Positions 37,244-46,593 of a DNA stretch of 64,000 nucleotides are shown here, piece after piece. The notes under the pieces were generated by a model, which saw nothing but the letters and a program-made list of their open reading frames with translations, ran no database searches and was not told the origin of the DNA. Source of the stretch: Ancylobacter oerskovii (lineage in GTDB: Bacteria; Pseudomonadota; Alphaproteobacteria; Rhizobiales; Xanthobacteraceae); contig NZ_JAHBGB010000002.1 of NCBI RefSeq assembly GCF_018390555.1, positions 682,001 through 746,000 of the forward strand. Reading direction: 5' to 3'. A program made the position numbers and the translations under genes. The stretch's first letter is position 1. Each line of letters starts with the position of its first letter.

Positions 37244-38454
37244 TGCCCCGCGTCGCCATCACCGGCCTCGGCTCGCTCTCGGCGCTCGGCAACGACGTCG
37301 CCGCTCATCTCGCCGGGCTGAAGGCCGGCACGGTCGGCATCGGCGAGACGCAGGGCATCGACGTCTCCTCGATGAAGACGAAGATCTCCGCGCAGGTGAA
37401 GGACTTCGTGCCGGAGGCGCATTTCGAGCCGCGCCAGCTCGGCCTCATCGACCGTACCTCGCAATTCGCCGTCGTCGTCGCCCGCCAGGCGCTCAACGAT
37501 GCCGGGCCGGCGCTGGACGGCGTGGCGCGCCACCGCGCCGGGGTCGTCTTCGCCGCCTCGGTCGGCTTCCATGCCGTCGACGACAGCTACCACAAGCTCT
37601 ATGCCGACAAGGCGCCGCGCCCGCACCCCTTCACCGTGCCGCGCGCCATGCCCAGCGCGCAGGTGAGCCAGATCACCATGGATCTCGGCATCCACGGCCC
37701 GGCCTTCTCCATCGCCTCCGCCTGCTCCTCGGCGTCGCATTCCATCGGTACCGCCTTCCACATGATCCGCTCGGGCATGCTGGACGTCGCCATCGCCGGC
37801 GGCGGGGAATCGCAGCTCACCTACGGCATGCTGAAGAGCTGGGAGGCGCTGCGCGTGCTCTCGCCCGACGGCTGCCGGCCGTTCTCCAGGGACCGCAACG
37901 GCCTCGTCATCGGCGAGGGCGCCGGCGCGGTGGTGCTGGAGAACCTGGACCGCGCCGTGGCCCGCGGCGCCACCATCCATGGCGAGGTGATCGGCTTCGG
38001 CATGAGCGCCGACGGCATGGACATCACCGCGCCGGAGACGGCGAGCGTCGCCGCCTCCCTCCGCTTCGCGCTGGAGGATGCCGGCCTGGCGCCGGAGGCG
38101 GTCGACTATGTGAGCGCCCACGGCACCGCCACGGCGCTGAACGACAAGACCGAGGCGGCGGCGCTGCGGCTCGTCTTCGGCGAGCATCTCGGCAAGCTGC
38201 CGGTCTCCTCGTCGAAATCGCAATATGGCCACACCATGAACGCCTCCGGCGCGCTGGACTTCGTCACCACGACGCTCGCCCTGCGCGAGGGTTTCCTGCC
38301 GCCGACCATGGGCTTCAACGAACCCGACCCGGACTGCGACCTCGACTGCGTGCCGAACGCCGCCCGCGACGCCTCCCCGGCGATCGCCCTCTCCTCCAGC
38401 TTCGCCTTTGGCGGGCTCAATGCCGTGCTGGCGCTGAAGCGCTACGAGGGCTGA
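37243..38454 (+). CDS. Beta-ketoacyl-ACP synthase (FabF/NodE-like)
   Basis: A 403-residue condensing enzyme with Cys161 (SACSSAS), His293 (AHGTAT) and His330 (KSQYGH), the KAS II triad. Stretches such as RAMPSAQVSQITMDLGIHGP, LKSWEALRVLSPDGCRPFS and PDPDCDLDCVPN resemble NodE more than housekeeping FabF, as I recall that family. It extends an acyl chain on the upstream ACP. Its 3' end overlaps that of the convergent LysR gene by 13 bases. No other lipid or polyketide genes are adjacent. Confidence 0.87.
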   Translation: MPRVAITGLGSLSALGNDVAAHLAGLKAGTVGIGETQGIDVSSMKTKISAQVKDFVPEAHFEPRQLGLIDRTSQFAVVVARQALNDAGPALDGVARHRAGVVFAASVGFHAVDDSYHKLYADKAPRPHPFTVPRAMPSAQVSQITMDLGIHGPAFSIASACSSASHSIGTAFHMIRSGMLDVAIAGGGESQLTYGMLKSWEALRVLSPDGCRPFSRDRNGLVIGEGAGAVVLENLDRAVARGATIHGEVIGFGMSADGMDITAPETASVAASLRFALEDAGLAPEAVDYVSAHGTATALNDKTEAAALRLVFGEHLGKLPVSSSKSQYGHTMNASGALDFVTTTLALREGFLPPTMGFNEPDPDCDLDCVPNAARDASPAIALSSSFAFGGLNAVLALKRYEG

Positions 38455-39431
38455 GCCTCCGCCCCCTCGACCTGGAAGCTGGCGGCGATCTCGCGGCCGA
38501 CCAGCCGGTCGAGCGCCGCGGCCAGCCCGGCGAGATGCGCGCGGCAGAAGCCGGCGATCTCGCGCGGCAGCCGCCCGAGCTCCTGCCGCCGGGCGATCAG
38601 CGTCAGATGGCGGGTGACGGCCGGGCCGGGCATCGGCCGGCAGGCGAGTCCGTCCAGCGGCACCGCCGCCTCCAATATGCAGAGCGGCGTGGTGATCGCG
38701 AAGCCGCCGCCGGCGGCGACGCTCGCCGTCACCCCATAGGGCGTGTCGAATTCCAGCCGGCGCGGCAGGTCGAGCCGCAGGCGCCGCAAATGCCGCTCGA
38801 CCTCCATGCCGGTCTTGGAACGGGCGGAGAAGCGCACCAGCGGCACCGTCGACGCCAGCTGCACGAGGTCGGCGGGCCGCGCCGGGGCCGCGAGATCGGC
38901 CGGCATCAGCAGCACATAGGGCTCGGTGAGCAGCGGCCAGCGCTCCAGCCCCTCGATCTCGTCGAGATCGTCGGCGCCGACCAGCAGGTCGAGCTGGCGG
39001 GTGAGCAGCGCCCCGGCATGCGAGGCGGTGAGGCCGGACAATATGGAGGCCTGCTCGGCCATCTCGCCGAGCTTGCCGGCCAGCGGCGCCATCAGCGCCC
39101 GCGACAGCGAATCGACCAGGCCCGCGCGCAGGAGCGGCAGGCGGGCATGCTCGGCCTCGCGCAGCAGCGGCGCGATCTGCCGCGCCTCCGAGAGCAGCGC
39201 GCTGGCCCGCTGGCGCAGCGCGCCGCCGGCGGCGGTGAGGGCGAGCGGGCGGGCGCCGCGATCGAACAGCGCGACGCCGATGCGGCGTTCCAGCTCGGCG
39301 ATGGCCTGCGATACCGCCGGCTGGGTGAGCGCGAGGCGCCGCGCCGCCGCCGCCATGGTGCCGGCGTCGCAGACGGCGAGGAAGATGTCGAGGCCGCGCA
39401 GGTCGAAGGGGAGCGTGTCGGCTGGGGGCAT
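38442..39431 (-). CDS. LysR family transcriptional regulator
   Basis: This 329-residue LTTR has its HTH at residues 8-68 (LRGLDIFLAVCDAGTMAAAA, TQPAVSQAIAELERRIG) and a C-terminal effector domain. ATG 39431 was preferred; the frame extends 49 codons upstream into repeat DNA. It is convergent with the ketosynthase and divergent from soxB, with a LysR-type box between, so control of the sarcosine/N-methylglutamate dehydrogenase operon is the simplest reading, though ketosynthase control is not excluded. Confidence 0.85.
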   Translation of the reverse strand: MPPADTLPFDLRGLDIFLAVCDAGTMAAAARRLALTQPAVSQAIAELERRIGVALFDRGARPLALTAAGGALRQRASALLSEARQIAPLLREAEHARLPLLRAGLVDSLSRALMAPLAGKLGEMAEQASILSGLTASHAGALLTRQLDLLVGADDLDEIEGLERWPLLTEPYVLLMPADLAAPARPADLVQLASTVPLVRFSARSKTGMEVERHLRRLRLDLPRRLEFDTPYGVTASVAAGGGFAITTPLCILEAAVPLDGLACRPMPGPAVTRHLTLIARRQELGRLPREIAGFCRAHLAGLAAALDRLVGREIAASFQVEGAEAQPS

Positions 39432-39691
39432 GATCGGATCTCGAACAACAGTGGCAGTCAGACTGCGAAGGATCACGCCAAGCCTGCCCCCCCTCTCCCC
39501 GACGGGGAGAGGGTTGGGGTGAGGGTTGGGGTGAGGGGCAGGAGCGCTCCGGGACTCCGCAGCGGCGTCTCCCCTCACCGACCCCGCTCCGCGGGGCCAC
39601 CTCTCCCCGACGGGGAGAGGAAAGGAAAGAAGCCAACCAGAGGGAGCCCCTTCGCCGAGAACCTCATCCAGAGAAGAACACCGTCCACACT

Positions 39692-39708
39692 ATAAACAAA
39701 ACTTATAT
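39692..39708. promoter_or_regulatory. LysR-type box upstream of soxB
   Basis: TATAA-ACAAAAC-TTATA has perfect 5-base arms and contains ATAA-N7-TTAT, the classical LTTR box fitting T-N11-A. It lies 58 bases before soxB and between it and a divergent lysR gene. Confidence 0.6.
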
Positions 39709-39727
39709 TATCACCATCTCGCCCAGC

Positions 39728-39749
39728 CTCTATAGCTATATGCATAGAG
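39728..39749. promoter_or_regulatory. Inverted repeat immediately before soxB
   Basis: CTCTAT-N10-ATAGAG with an internal perfect palindrome TATAGCTATA (39731-39740). It ends 16 bases before the soxB ATG and could be an additional regulator site or a structure over the ribosome binding site. Confidence 0.4.
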
Positions 39750-39765
39750 CTAGCGAGCTGCCCGA

Positions 39766-41016
39766 ATGCGCTATTCCTTTCTGAGCCTCCTCAAGAACGG
39801 CCTCACCGGCCAGAGCGGGTGGAAGCCCGCCTGGCGCGACGCCGCGCCCAAGCCCGCCTATGACGTGATCATCGTCGGCGGCGGCGGCCACGGCCTCGCC
39901 ACCGCCTTCTACCTCGCCAGCGAGCACGGCATCCGCAACATCGCGGTGATCGAGAAGGGGCATATAGGCTCCGGCAATGCCGGGCGGAACACCACCATCA
40001 TCCGCTCCAACTACCTGCTGCCCGGCAACGAGCCGTTCTACGAATGGTCGATGAAGCTGTGGGAGGGGCTGGAACAGGCGCTGAACTACAACGCCATGGT
40101 CAGCCAGCGCGGCATCCTCAACCTCTACCATTCCGACGCCCAGCGCGACGCCTATGCCCGGCGCGGCAACGCCATGCGGCTCGCCGGGGCGGATTCGGAG
40201 CTGCTCGACCGCGACGGCGTGCGGGCGATGTACCCGTTCCTCGACTTCGACAATGCCCGCTTCCCGATCCAGGGCGGCCTCGCGCAGCGGCGCGGCGGCA
40301 CCGCCCGACACGACGCCGTGGTATGGGGCTATGCCCGCGCCGCCGACCAGCTGGGCGTCGACATCGTGCAGAATTGCGAAGTCACCGGCTTCCTCACCGA
40401 GGGCGACGCCATCGTCGGGGTGGAGACCTCGCGCGGGGCCATCCGGGCGAAGAAGGTGGGCCTCGCGGTGGCCGGCTCCTCCTCGCGGGTGGCGAAGCAG
40501 GCGGGCCTGAAGCTGCCGCTGGAGAGCCACGTGCTGCAGGCCTTCGTCTCCGAGGGGCTGAAGCCGCTGGTCGACGGCGTGATCACCTTCGGCGCCGGGC
40601 ACTTCTACATCAGCCAGTCCGACAAGGGCGGCCTCGTGTTCGGCGGCGACATCGACGGCTACAATTCCTACGCCCAGCGCGGCAATCTGCCGGTGGTCGA
40701 GGACGTCGCCGAGAGCGGCATGGCGCTGATGCCGCGCATCGGCCGACTGCGGCTCCTGCGCATGTGGGGCGGCATCATGGACATGTCGATGGACGGCTCG
40801 CCGATCATCGACCGCACGCCGCGCCCCGGCCTCTATCTCAATTCCGGCTGGTGCTATGGCGGCTTCAAGGCGACGCCGGCCTCGGGCTGGTGCTTCGCGC
40901 ATCTGCTCGCCACCGACGCCGACCACGCCACGGCGACCGCCTTCAAGCTCGACCGCTTCCGCACCGGCCATCTCATCGACGAGAAGGGAGTCGGCGCCCA
41001 GCCGAACCTGCACTGA
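39766..41016 (+). CDS. soxB: Sarcosine oxidase beta subunit / N-methylglutamate dehydrogenase subunit A
   Basis: A 416-residue flavoprotein: FAD motif VIIVGGGGHGLATAFYLA at residues 34-51, SGNAGRNTTIIRSNY, and His182 in ARHDAVVWGYARAA at the position that binds FMN covalently in heterotetrameric sarcosine oxidase. It oxidises the N-methyl group of sarcosine or, if this is the mgd version, of N-methylglutamate. The gene order B-D-A-G here is the order of both soxBDAG and mgdABCD; the latter is favoured by mgs/gmaS-like genes 9 kb away. Confidence 0.9.
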   Translation: MRYSFLSLLKNGLTGQSGWKPAWRDAAPKPAYDVIIVGGGGHGLATAFYLASEHGIRNIAVIEKGHIGSGNAGRNTTIIRSNYLLPGNEPFYEWSMKLWEGLEQALNYNAMVSQRGILNLYHSDAQRDAYARRGNAMRLAGADSELLDRDGVRAMYPFLDFDNARFPIQGGLAQRRGGTARHDAVVWGYARAADQLGVDIVQNCEVTGFLTEGDAIVGVETSRGAIRAKKVGLAVAGSSSRVAKQAGLKLPLESHVLQAFVSEGLKPLVDGVITFGAGHFYISQSDKGGLVFGGDIDGYNSYAQRGNLPVVEDVAESGMALMPRIGRLRLLRMWGGIMDMSMDGSPIIDRTPRPGLYLNSGWCYGGFKATPASGWCFAHLLATDADHATATAFKLDRFRTGHLIDEKGVGAQPNLH

Positions 41017-41068
41017 TGTTTCACGCCCACTCTCTTGCCGGCACGGCCGCCAATTCCGCCTGGAGCCT

Positions 41069-41213
41069 TCGTCATGCCCGGCCTTGGGCTGAAGTCGGCT
41101 GTTGCCGACTTCGGTTTTCCACCTGCGGATCTCGGCTGAAGCCGAGATCCGGGCATCCACGACGTCGGCACGGCAGAAAGGCGTGGATGGCCGGGACAAG
41201 CCCGGCCATGACG
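41069..41213. repeat. REP-like element between soxB and soxD
   Basis: GTCATGCCCGGCCTTGGGCTG with an internal stem AAGTCGGCTGTTGCCGACTT, then GGCATCCACGACG mirrored by CGTGGATGGCCGGGACAAGC and GGCCATGACGACG. It splits the operon by about 270 bases. Confidence 0.75.
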
Positions 41214-41284
41214 ACGATGACGACAGCGGCCATGACCGCGGCTCTGCCGGGAGCGTCGATGGCCGTTCGTGGAGACTGCTTCTG

Positions 41285-41548
41285 ATGCGCATCCCCTGCC
41301 CCTATTGCGGCGCGCGCGACGCCAGCGAATTCGCCTATCTCGGCGACGCCACGCTCACCCGCCCCGATCCCGCCGCGCCGGACGCGGCCGACGCCTTTCA
41401 CGCCTATGTCTATCTGCGCGACAACCCGGCCGGGGCGCATTCGGAATGGTGGTACCACGCGGGCGGCTGCCGCCGCTGGGTGAAGGTCGCGCGCGACACC
41501 ACCACCCATGCCATCGCCGGCGCCGAACTCGCGGAGGGCGCACGATGA
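41285..41548 (+). CDS. soxD: Sarcosine oxidase delta subunit / NMG dehydrogenase subunit B
   Basis: An 87-residue small subunit with a zinc site formed by CPYCGARD near the N-terminus plus HAGGC (His and Cys) later, and YVYLRDNPAGAHSEWWYHAGGCRRW, the family's core (residues ~42-66). Start ATG 41285 gives MRIPCPYCG as in SoxD homologues; the longer frame covers repeat DNA. Its stop overlaps the soxA start (ATGA). Confidence 0.92.
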   Translation: MRIPCPYCGARDASEFAYLGDATLTRPDPAAPDAADAFHAYVYLRDNPAGAHSEWWYHAGGCRRWVKVARDTTTHAIAGAELAEGAR

Positions 41549-44517
41549 GCCGTCTCCCCTCCTCCGGTCTCGTCGACCGCTCCCGCCGGCTGAACTTCCG
41601 CTTCGACGGCAAGAGCTATCATGGCTTTTCCGGCGACACCCTCGCCTCGGCGCTGCTCGCCAACCAGGTGCGGCTGGTGGGCCGCTCGTTCAAATATCAC
41701 CGGCCGCGCGGCATCCTCTCCGCCGGGCCGGAAGAGCCGAATGCGCTGGTCGAGCTGCGCAGCGGCTCCCGGCGCGAGCCCAACACCCGCGCCACCGTGG
41801 CCGAGCTCTATGACGGGCTCGACGCCGCCAGCCAGAATCGCTGGCCCTCGCTGGCGCTGGACGCGCTGAGCCTCAACGGCCTTGTCGCGCCGTTCCTCGG
41901 GGCGGGCTTCTACTACAAGACCTTCATGTGGCCGGCGACATTCTGGGAGAGCGTCTACGAGCCGGCGATCCGCCGCGCCGCCGGCCTCGGCCGCGCCGCG
42001 ACAAGCGCCGACCCCGACCATTACGAGAAGGCCTTTGCCTTCTGCGACGTGCTCGTCATCGGCGCCGGGCCGGCCGGCCTGATGGCGGCGCTGGCCGCCG
42101 GCCGGGCGGGCGCCCGCGTCATTCTCGCCGACGAGGACTTCCTGGCCGGCGGCCGTCTCAATTCGGAAGCCGTGACGGTCGGCGGCGAGCCAGGCCATGT
42201 CTTCGCCGCGCAGGCGATGGCGGAACTCGCCAGCCTGCCCAATGTGCGGATCATGACCCGGACCACGGTGTTCGGCGTCTATGACGACGAATATGGCGCG
42301 GTGGAGCGGGTGTCCGACCACCTCCCCACCCCCGCGCCGTTCCAGCCGCGCCAGCGTCTGTGGAAGATCGCCGCCAGGCGCGCCATCCTCTGCGCCGGCG
42401 CCACCGAGCGGCCGATCGTGTTCGGCGGCAACGACCGGCCGGGCGTGATGCTGGCCGGCTCTTCCCGCAGCTACGCCAACCGCTACGGCGTCGCCACCGG
42501 CAAGAGCGTCGCCTGCTTTACCAACAACGATTCCGCCTGGAGCTCGGCCTTCGAGATGAAGGCGGCCGGCGTCAACGTCACCACGCTGATCGACATCCGC
42601 CGCGAGGTTGCCCCGGCGCTGGCGGCGCGGGCGAAGGCGCTCGGCATCGCCGTGCTCACCGACACGCAGGTGACCGGCACCAGCGGCCAGCCGATCGGCG
42701 GCGCGCTGACCGGCCTTTCCCTCCGCACCGGCGGGCGCAGCGACCGCCTCGCCGCCGACACGCTCGCCATGTCCGGCGGCTGGTCGCCGAGCCTGCATCT
42801 CACCTGCCATCACGGCGGCAAGCCGGTGTGGAACGAGGGCCTCGCCGCCTTCGTGCCCGGCCGCACGCCGCCGGGGCTGAGCGTCGCCGGCGCCGCGCGC
42901 GGCACCTACGGGCTCGGCGACATCCTCGCGGAGGGCGCGCGCCAGGGTACTGACGCGGCGAGCGCTCTCGGCTTCGCGGCCGCCCTCCCCGACCTGCCGG
43001 CCACCGAGGACACCCCGGCGGGCATCGCCGCCTTCTGGCATGTGCAGGGCTCGAAGGGACCGGCCTTCGTCGACCAGCAGAACGACGTCACCGCCAAGGA
43101 TCTCGGCATCGCCTACAAGGAAGGCTTCCGCGCGGTGGAGCTGATGAAGCGCTACACCACGCTGGGCATGGCGACCGACCAGGGCCGCACCTCCAACGTC
43201 AACGGCCTCGCCATCATGGCGGAGCTGACGGGCGCCAGCATCATGGAGACCGGCACCACCATCTTCCGCCCACCCTATACGCCGGTGTCGCTGGGTGTGC
43301 TCGGCGGCCATCATCGGGCTAAGGACTTCCGCCCCACCCGCCTGACGCCCACCCACCAATGGGCGGCGTCGCTCGGCGCGGTGTTCGTCGAGACCGGGCC
43401 ATGGCTGCGGGCACAGTATTTCCCCAAGGCCGGCGAGACCGACTGGCTGACCACGGTGAACCGCGAGGTGAAGGCGGTGCGCGCCTCGGTCGGGCTGATC
43501 GACGTCTCGACCTTCGGCAAGATCGACTTGCAGGGGCCGGATGTCGGCGCCTTCCTCGACCGCGTGTACATCAACACCTTCTCGACGCTGGCGGTCGGCA
43601 AGGCCCGCTACGGCGTGATGCTGCGCGAGGACGGCCTCGTCATGGACGACGGCACCACCGCGCGCCTCGCGCCCGAGCACTATGTGATGACCACCACCAC
43701 GGCGAACGCCGCCAAGGTGTTCCAGCATCTCGAATTCTGCCTGCAGGTGCTGTGGCCGGAGCTCGACGTGACGCTGGCCTCGGTCTCCGAGCAATGGGCG
43801 CAGATCGCCATCGCCGGGCCGCGTTCGCGGGACGTGCTGGCGCGGGTGGTCGACGCCGGCGTCGACGTCTCCAATGAGGGCCTGCCCTTCATGGGCGCCA
43901 TCGAGCGCACGGTGATGGGCGGGGTGAAGGCGCGGCTGTTCCGCCTCTCCTTCTCCGGCGAGCTCGGCTACGAGATCGCCGTGCCGGCCCGGCAGGGCGA
44001 GGCGCTCGCCCGGGCGCTGATGGCGGCGGGCGAGGAATTCGGCATCACCCCCTACGGCATCGAGGCGCTCGGCGTGATGCGCATCGAGAAGGGGCATGTG
44101 TCGGGCAACGAACTGTCCGGCCAGACCAGCGCCGGCGATCTCGGCTTCGGCAAGATGGCGTCGACCAAGAAGGACTATATCGGCCGCGTCATGGCGGCAC
44201 GGCCGGGCATCGCCGACCCGGAGCGGCTGAGCTTTGTCGGCTTCAAGCCGGTGGATCCGGGCCAGCGGCTGCGGGCGGGGGCGCATTTCCTGACCATCGG
44301 CGCGCCGGCGGACATGGCGCATGATCAGGGCTACATGACCTCGGTGGCGCATTCGCCGCATCTCGGCCACTGGATCGGCCTCGGCCTGTTGAAGAACGGC
44401 CCGGCGCGCATCGGCGAGCGCGTACGCGCCTATGACCCGGTGCGCGGCGGCGACTTCGAGGTGGAGGTCTGCGCGCCCGCCTTCATCGATCCCAACGGGG
44501 AGCGGCTGCGTGGCTGA
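41545..44517 (+). CDS. soxA: Sarcosine oxidase alpha subunit / NMG dehydrogenase subunit C
   Basis: A 990-residue subunit. The N-terminal 2Fe-2S-like domain (FDGKSYHGFSGDTLASALLA, GRSFKYHRPRGILSAG) is followed by an NAD-binding Rossmann fold (VLVIGAGPAGLMAALAAGRAG, near residue 170). The last ~380 residues are an aminomethyltransferase-like domain (VDVSTFGKIDLQGPD type, YEIAVPARQGEALARALM, YGIEALGVMRIEKGH) that delivers the oxidised methyl group to tetrahydrofolate as 5,10-methylene-THF. That product explains folD and purU downstream. Confidence 0.92.
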   Translation: MSRLPSSGLVDRSRRLNFRFDGKSYHGFSGDTLASALLANQVRLVGRSFKYHRPRGILSAGPEEPNALVELRSGSRREPNTRATVAELYDGLDAASQNRWPSLALDALSLNGLVAPFLGAGFYYKTFMWPATFWESVYEPAIRRAAGLGRAATSADPDHYEKAFAFCDVLVIGAGPAGLMAALAAGRAGARVILADEDFLAGGRLNSEAVTVGGEPGHVFAAQAMAELASLPNVRIMTRTTVFGVYDDEYGAVERVSDHLPTPAPFQPRQRLWKIAARRAILCAGATERPIVFGGNDRPGVMLAGSSRSYANRYGVATGKSVACFTNNDSAWSSAFEMKAAGVNVTTLIDIRREVAPALAARAKALGIAVLTDTQVTGTSGQPIGGALTGLSLRTGGRSDRLAADTLAMSGGWSPSLHLTCHHGGKPVWNEGLAAFVPGRTPPGLSVAGAARGTYGLGDILAEGARQGTDAASALGFAAALPDLPATEDTPAGIAAFWHVQGSKGPAFVDQQNDVTAKDLGIAYKEGFRAVELMKRYTTLGMATDQGRTSNVNGLAIMAELTGASIMETGTTIFRPPYTPVSLGVLGGHHRAKDFRPTRLTPTHQWAASLGAVFVETGPWLRAQYFPKAGETDWLTTVNREVKAVRASVGLIDVSTFGKIDLQGPDVGAFLDRVYINTFSTLAVGKARYGVMLREDGLVMDDGTTARLAPEHYVMTTTTANAAKVFQHLEFCLQVLWPELDVTLASVSEQWAQIAIAGPRSRDVLARVVDAGVDVSNEGLPFMGAIERTVMGGVKARLFRLSFSGELGYEIAVPARQGEALARALMAAGEEFGITPYGIEALGVMRIEKGHVSGNELSGQTSAGDLGFGKMASTKKDYIGRVMAARPGIADPERLSFVGFKPVDPGQRLRAGAHFLTIGAPADMAHDQGYMTSVAHSPHLGHWIGLGLLKNGPARIGERVRAYDPVRGGDFEVEVCAPAFIDPNGERLRG

Positions 44518-44769
44518 GCACGGATCGGATATGACCGGAACGCACCCGGCAGGACGGTGGTCCGTCAGATGCCCTCTTTCCCAATTGGGGAGAGGTGGCC
44601 CGCGAAGCGGGTCGGTGAGGGGCGACGGCATTGGGAGGCGAGGAAGACCCCTCACCCCACCCCTCTCCCCCTCGGGGAGAGGGAGCCTGGCGATCTTTCG
44701 GTCCACGCCAGACCTCTCGCCCAAGGACAGAGCACCCTCTTTGCTACCGCTCGCCTGGAGACGCATGCA
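44518..44769. repeat. Repeat block between soxA and soxG
   Basis: 44570-44692 carries GGGGAGAGGTGGCCCGCGAA-GCGGGTCGGTGAGGGG and CCTCACCCCACCCCTCTCCC-CTCGGGGAGAGGGA. No gene. The element lies within the operon, between coding regions for two subunits of one complex. Confidence 0.75.
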
Positions 44770-45366
44770 ATGACCGCCGCGCTCGACATTCTCCCGGTCA
44801 CGCAGATGCCGGCGGACGGTCCTTACGGCCCGGCCGGCACGCATGGCGTCACCGCCCGCCTCTTCGACCCGCCGGCGCTCGCCACCCTCGCCGCCCGGCG
44901 CGGCGGCGGCATCGCGCTGGCCGCGGCGGCGCGGGTGGAGCTGGGGCTGGACCTGGCCGATGCCCCGCGCCTTTCACGCGCCGACGGCCTCTCCGCCATC
45001 GGCACCGCCCCCGGCCGCTGGCTGCTGCTCGCCGGCACCGAGGGCGACCTTGCCGCCCGCCTCGCGCCGCTGGCCCCCCACGCGGCGATCACCGAGCAGA
45101 CCGACGCCTATGTCGGCGTGGAGATCGACGGCCCGCACGCCCGCGACCTGCTCGCCAAGGGCGTGAGCCTCGATCTCGATCCGGCGGCCTTCCCGCCCGG
45201 GGCGGCGGCGACCACCAATGTCGCGCATGTCAATGTCAGCTTCTGGCGCGAACCGGGCGAGGACCGTTTCGTCTTCCTGGTGGCGCGCAGCTACCGCGTG
45301 GCCTTTGCCCGCTTCCTCGTCGCCTCCGGCGCCGAATATGGGCTGGAACTCGTCCATCGAGGTTGA
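44770..45366 (+). CDS. soxG: Sarcosine oxidase gamma subunit / NMG dehydrogenase subunit D
   Basis: A 198-residue subunit with the truncated GcvT-like fold typical of Sox[41 protein letters not shown] and the end [26 protein letters not shown] 44770 was chosen; longer starts run through repeats. Fourth subunit of the complex encoded from 39766. Confidence 0.88.
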   Translation: MTAALDILPVTQMPADGPYGPAGTHGVTARLFDPPALATLAARRGGGIALAAAARVELGLDLADAPRLSRADGLSAIGTAPGRWLLLAGTEGDLAARLAPLAPHAAITEQTDAYVGVEIDGPHARDLLAKGVSLDLDPAAFPPGAAATTNVAHVNVSFWREPGEDRFVFLVARSYRVAFARFLVASGAEYGLELVHRG

Positions 45367-45502
45367 GAGCGGCGCGGAGCGCGCTTCCCTCGACGCCGCA
45401 TCTCCCCTAAAACCCGCGCCGAACCTGATCCGCCCGAGCCGCCCGAGGGTTTCCGCCCGCGCGCGCCGGCGGACGCAGCAAGGCGCCCCGACGAGACCCG
45501 CC

Positions 45503-46393
45503 ATGACCGACACGATCACCGCCGACACGACCGCCGCCGACAGCTACATCCTCACCCTTTCCTGCCCGGACCGCCCCGGCATCGTCGCCGGCGTCGCCAA
45601 CTTCCTGTTCGAGCATGGCTGCAACATCCTCGAGGCGCAGCAATTCGACGACACCGAGAGCGGCCGCTTCTTCATGCGCGTCTCCTTCGAGCGGGTGTCG
45701 GGCGAGGAAACGCTGGAGAGCTTGAAGGCCGGTTTTGCCACGGTGGCCGAGGCGTTCAAGCTCGACTGGCGGCTGCGCGCCCGCTCGCAGAAGCGCAAGG
45801 TGATGCTGCTGGTATCGAAGTTCGACCACTGCCTCGCCGACCTGCTCTATCGCTGGCGCATCGGCGAGATCCCGATGGAGATCACCGCCATCGCCGCCAA
45901 CTATCCGCGCGAGACCTACGCCCATCTCGATTTCGACGGCATCCCGTTCCACTACCTGCCGATCACCAAATCGACCAAGATGGAGCAGGAGGCCCAGCTC
46001 TGGGAGCTGTTCCAGAAGACCGGCTCCGAGGTCGCGGTGCTCGCCCGCTACATGCAGGTGCTGTCCGACGGGCTGTCGGCCAAGCTGTCGGGGCGCTGCA
46101 TCAACATCCACCATTCGTTCCTGCCCGGCTTCAAGGGCGCCAAGCCCTATCACCAGGCGCATGCGCGCGGCGTGAAGCTGATCGGCGCCACCGCGCATTA
46201 CGTCACCTCCGACCTCGACGAGGGCCCGATCATCGAGCAGGACGTCGAGCGCATCACCCACCAGGACAGCGCCGAGGCGCTGGTGCGCAAGGGCCGCGAC
46301 ATCGAGCGCCGCGTGCTCGCCCGCGCGCTTGCCTGGCATCTCGACGACCGGGTACTCACCAATGGCCACAAGACCGTGGTGTTCCGCGATTGA
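45503..46393 (+). CDS. purU: Formyltetrahydrofolate deformylase
   Basis: A 296-residue enzyme hydrolysing 10-formyl-THF to formate and THF. The N-terminal ACT domain is about residues 12-90 ([20 protein letters not shown]) and the formyltransferase domain follows, with catalytic-site HHSFLPGF and [19 protein letters not shown]. It follows soxG in the same direction. With folD it would clear the one-carbon units made by the upstream dehydrogenase and recycle THF. Confidence 0.95.
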   Translation: MTDTITADTTAADSYILTLSCPDRPGIVAGVANFLFEHGCNILEAQQFDDTESGRFFMRVSFERVSGEETLESLKAGFATVAEAFKLDWRLRARSQKRKVMLLVSKFDHCLADLLYRWRIGEIPMEITAIAANYPRETYAHLDFDGIPFHYLPITKSTKMEQEAQLWELFQKTGSEVAVLARYMQVLSDGLSAKLSGRCINIHHSFLPGFKGAKPYHQAHARGVKLIGATAHYVTSDLDEGPIIEQDVERITHQDSAEALVRKGRDIERRVLARALAWHLDDRVLTNGHKTVVFRD

Positions 46394-46435
46394 CGTCCGC
46401 GTGCCGGGCGGGCAAGGCAATCGTCTTGCCGGGGC

Positions 46436-46548
46436 CTTCATCCTGAAGTGCGAGCGAGTGCGAGCTTCGAAGGATGGCCCGCCGGCATGCCGGCCGGGAA
46501 CGGGCATCCTTCGAGGCCCGGCGACGCCGGGCACCTCAGGATGAGGGC
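46436..46548. repeat. Long inverted repeat between purU and folD
   Basis: TTCATCCTGAAGTGCGAGCG...TCGAAGGATG mirrored by CATCCTTCGAGGCCCGG...CACCTCAGGATGAGG; same family as 4617-4731, 32421-32531 and 54146-54254. Confidence 0.8.
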
Positions 46549-46593
46549 GTGCCGGTCGATTCGGGGTTTGAGTTGAACGTTCGGGGGAAGAGC

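Larger units (their letters stand above)
39432..39765. repeat. lysR-soxB intergenic region with palindromic repeats
   Basis: No gene is seen. 39487-39620 carries the CCCTCTCCCCGACGGGGAGAGGG element with GTGAGGGTTGGGGTGAGGG and a CTCACCGACCCCGCTCCGCG half. The remaining ~140 bases before soxB are AT-richer and hold the LysR-type box and a further palindrome. Confidence 0.7.
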
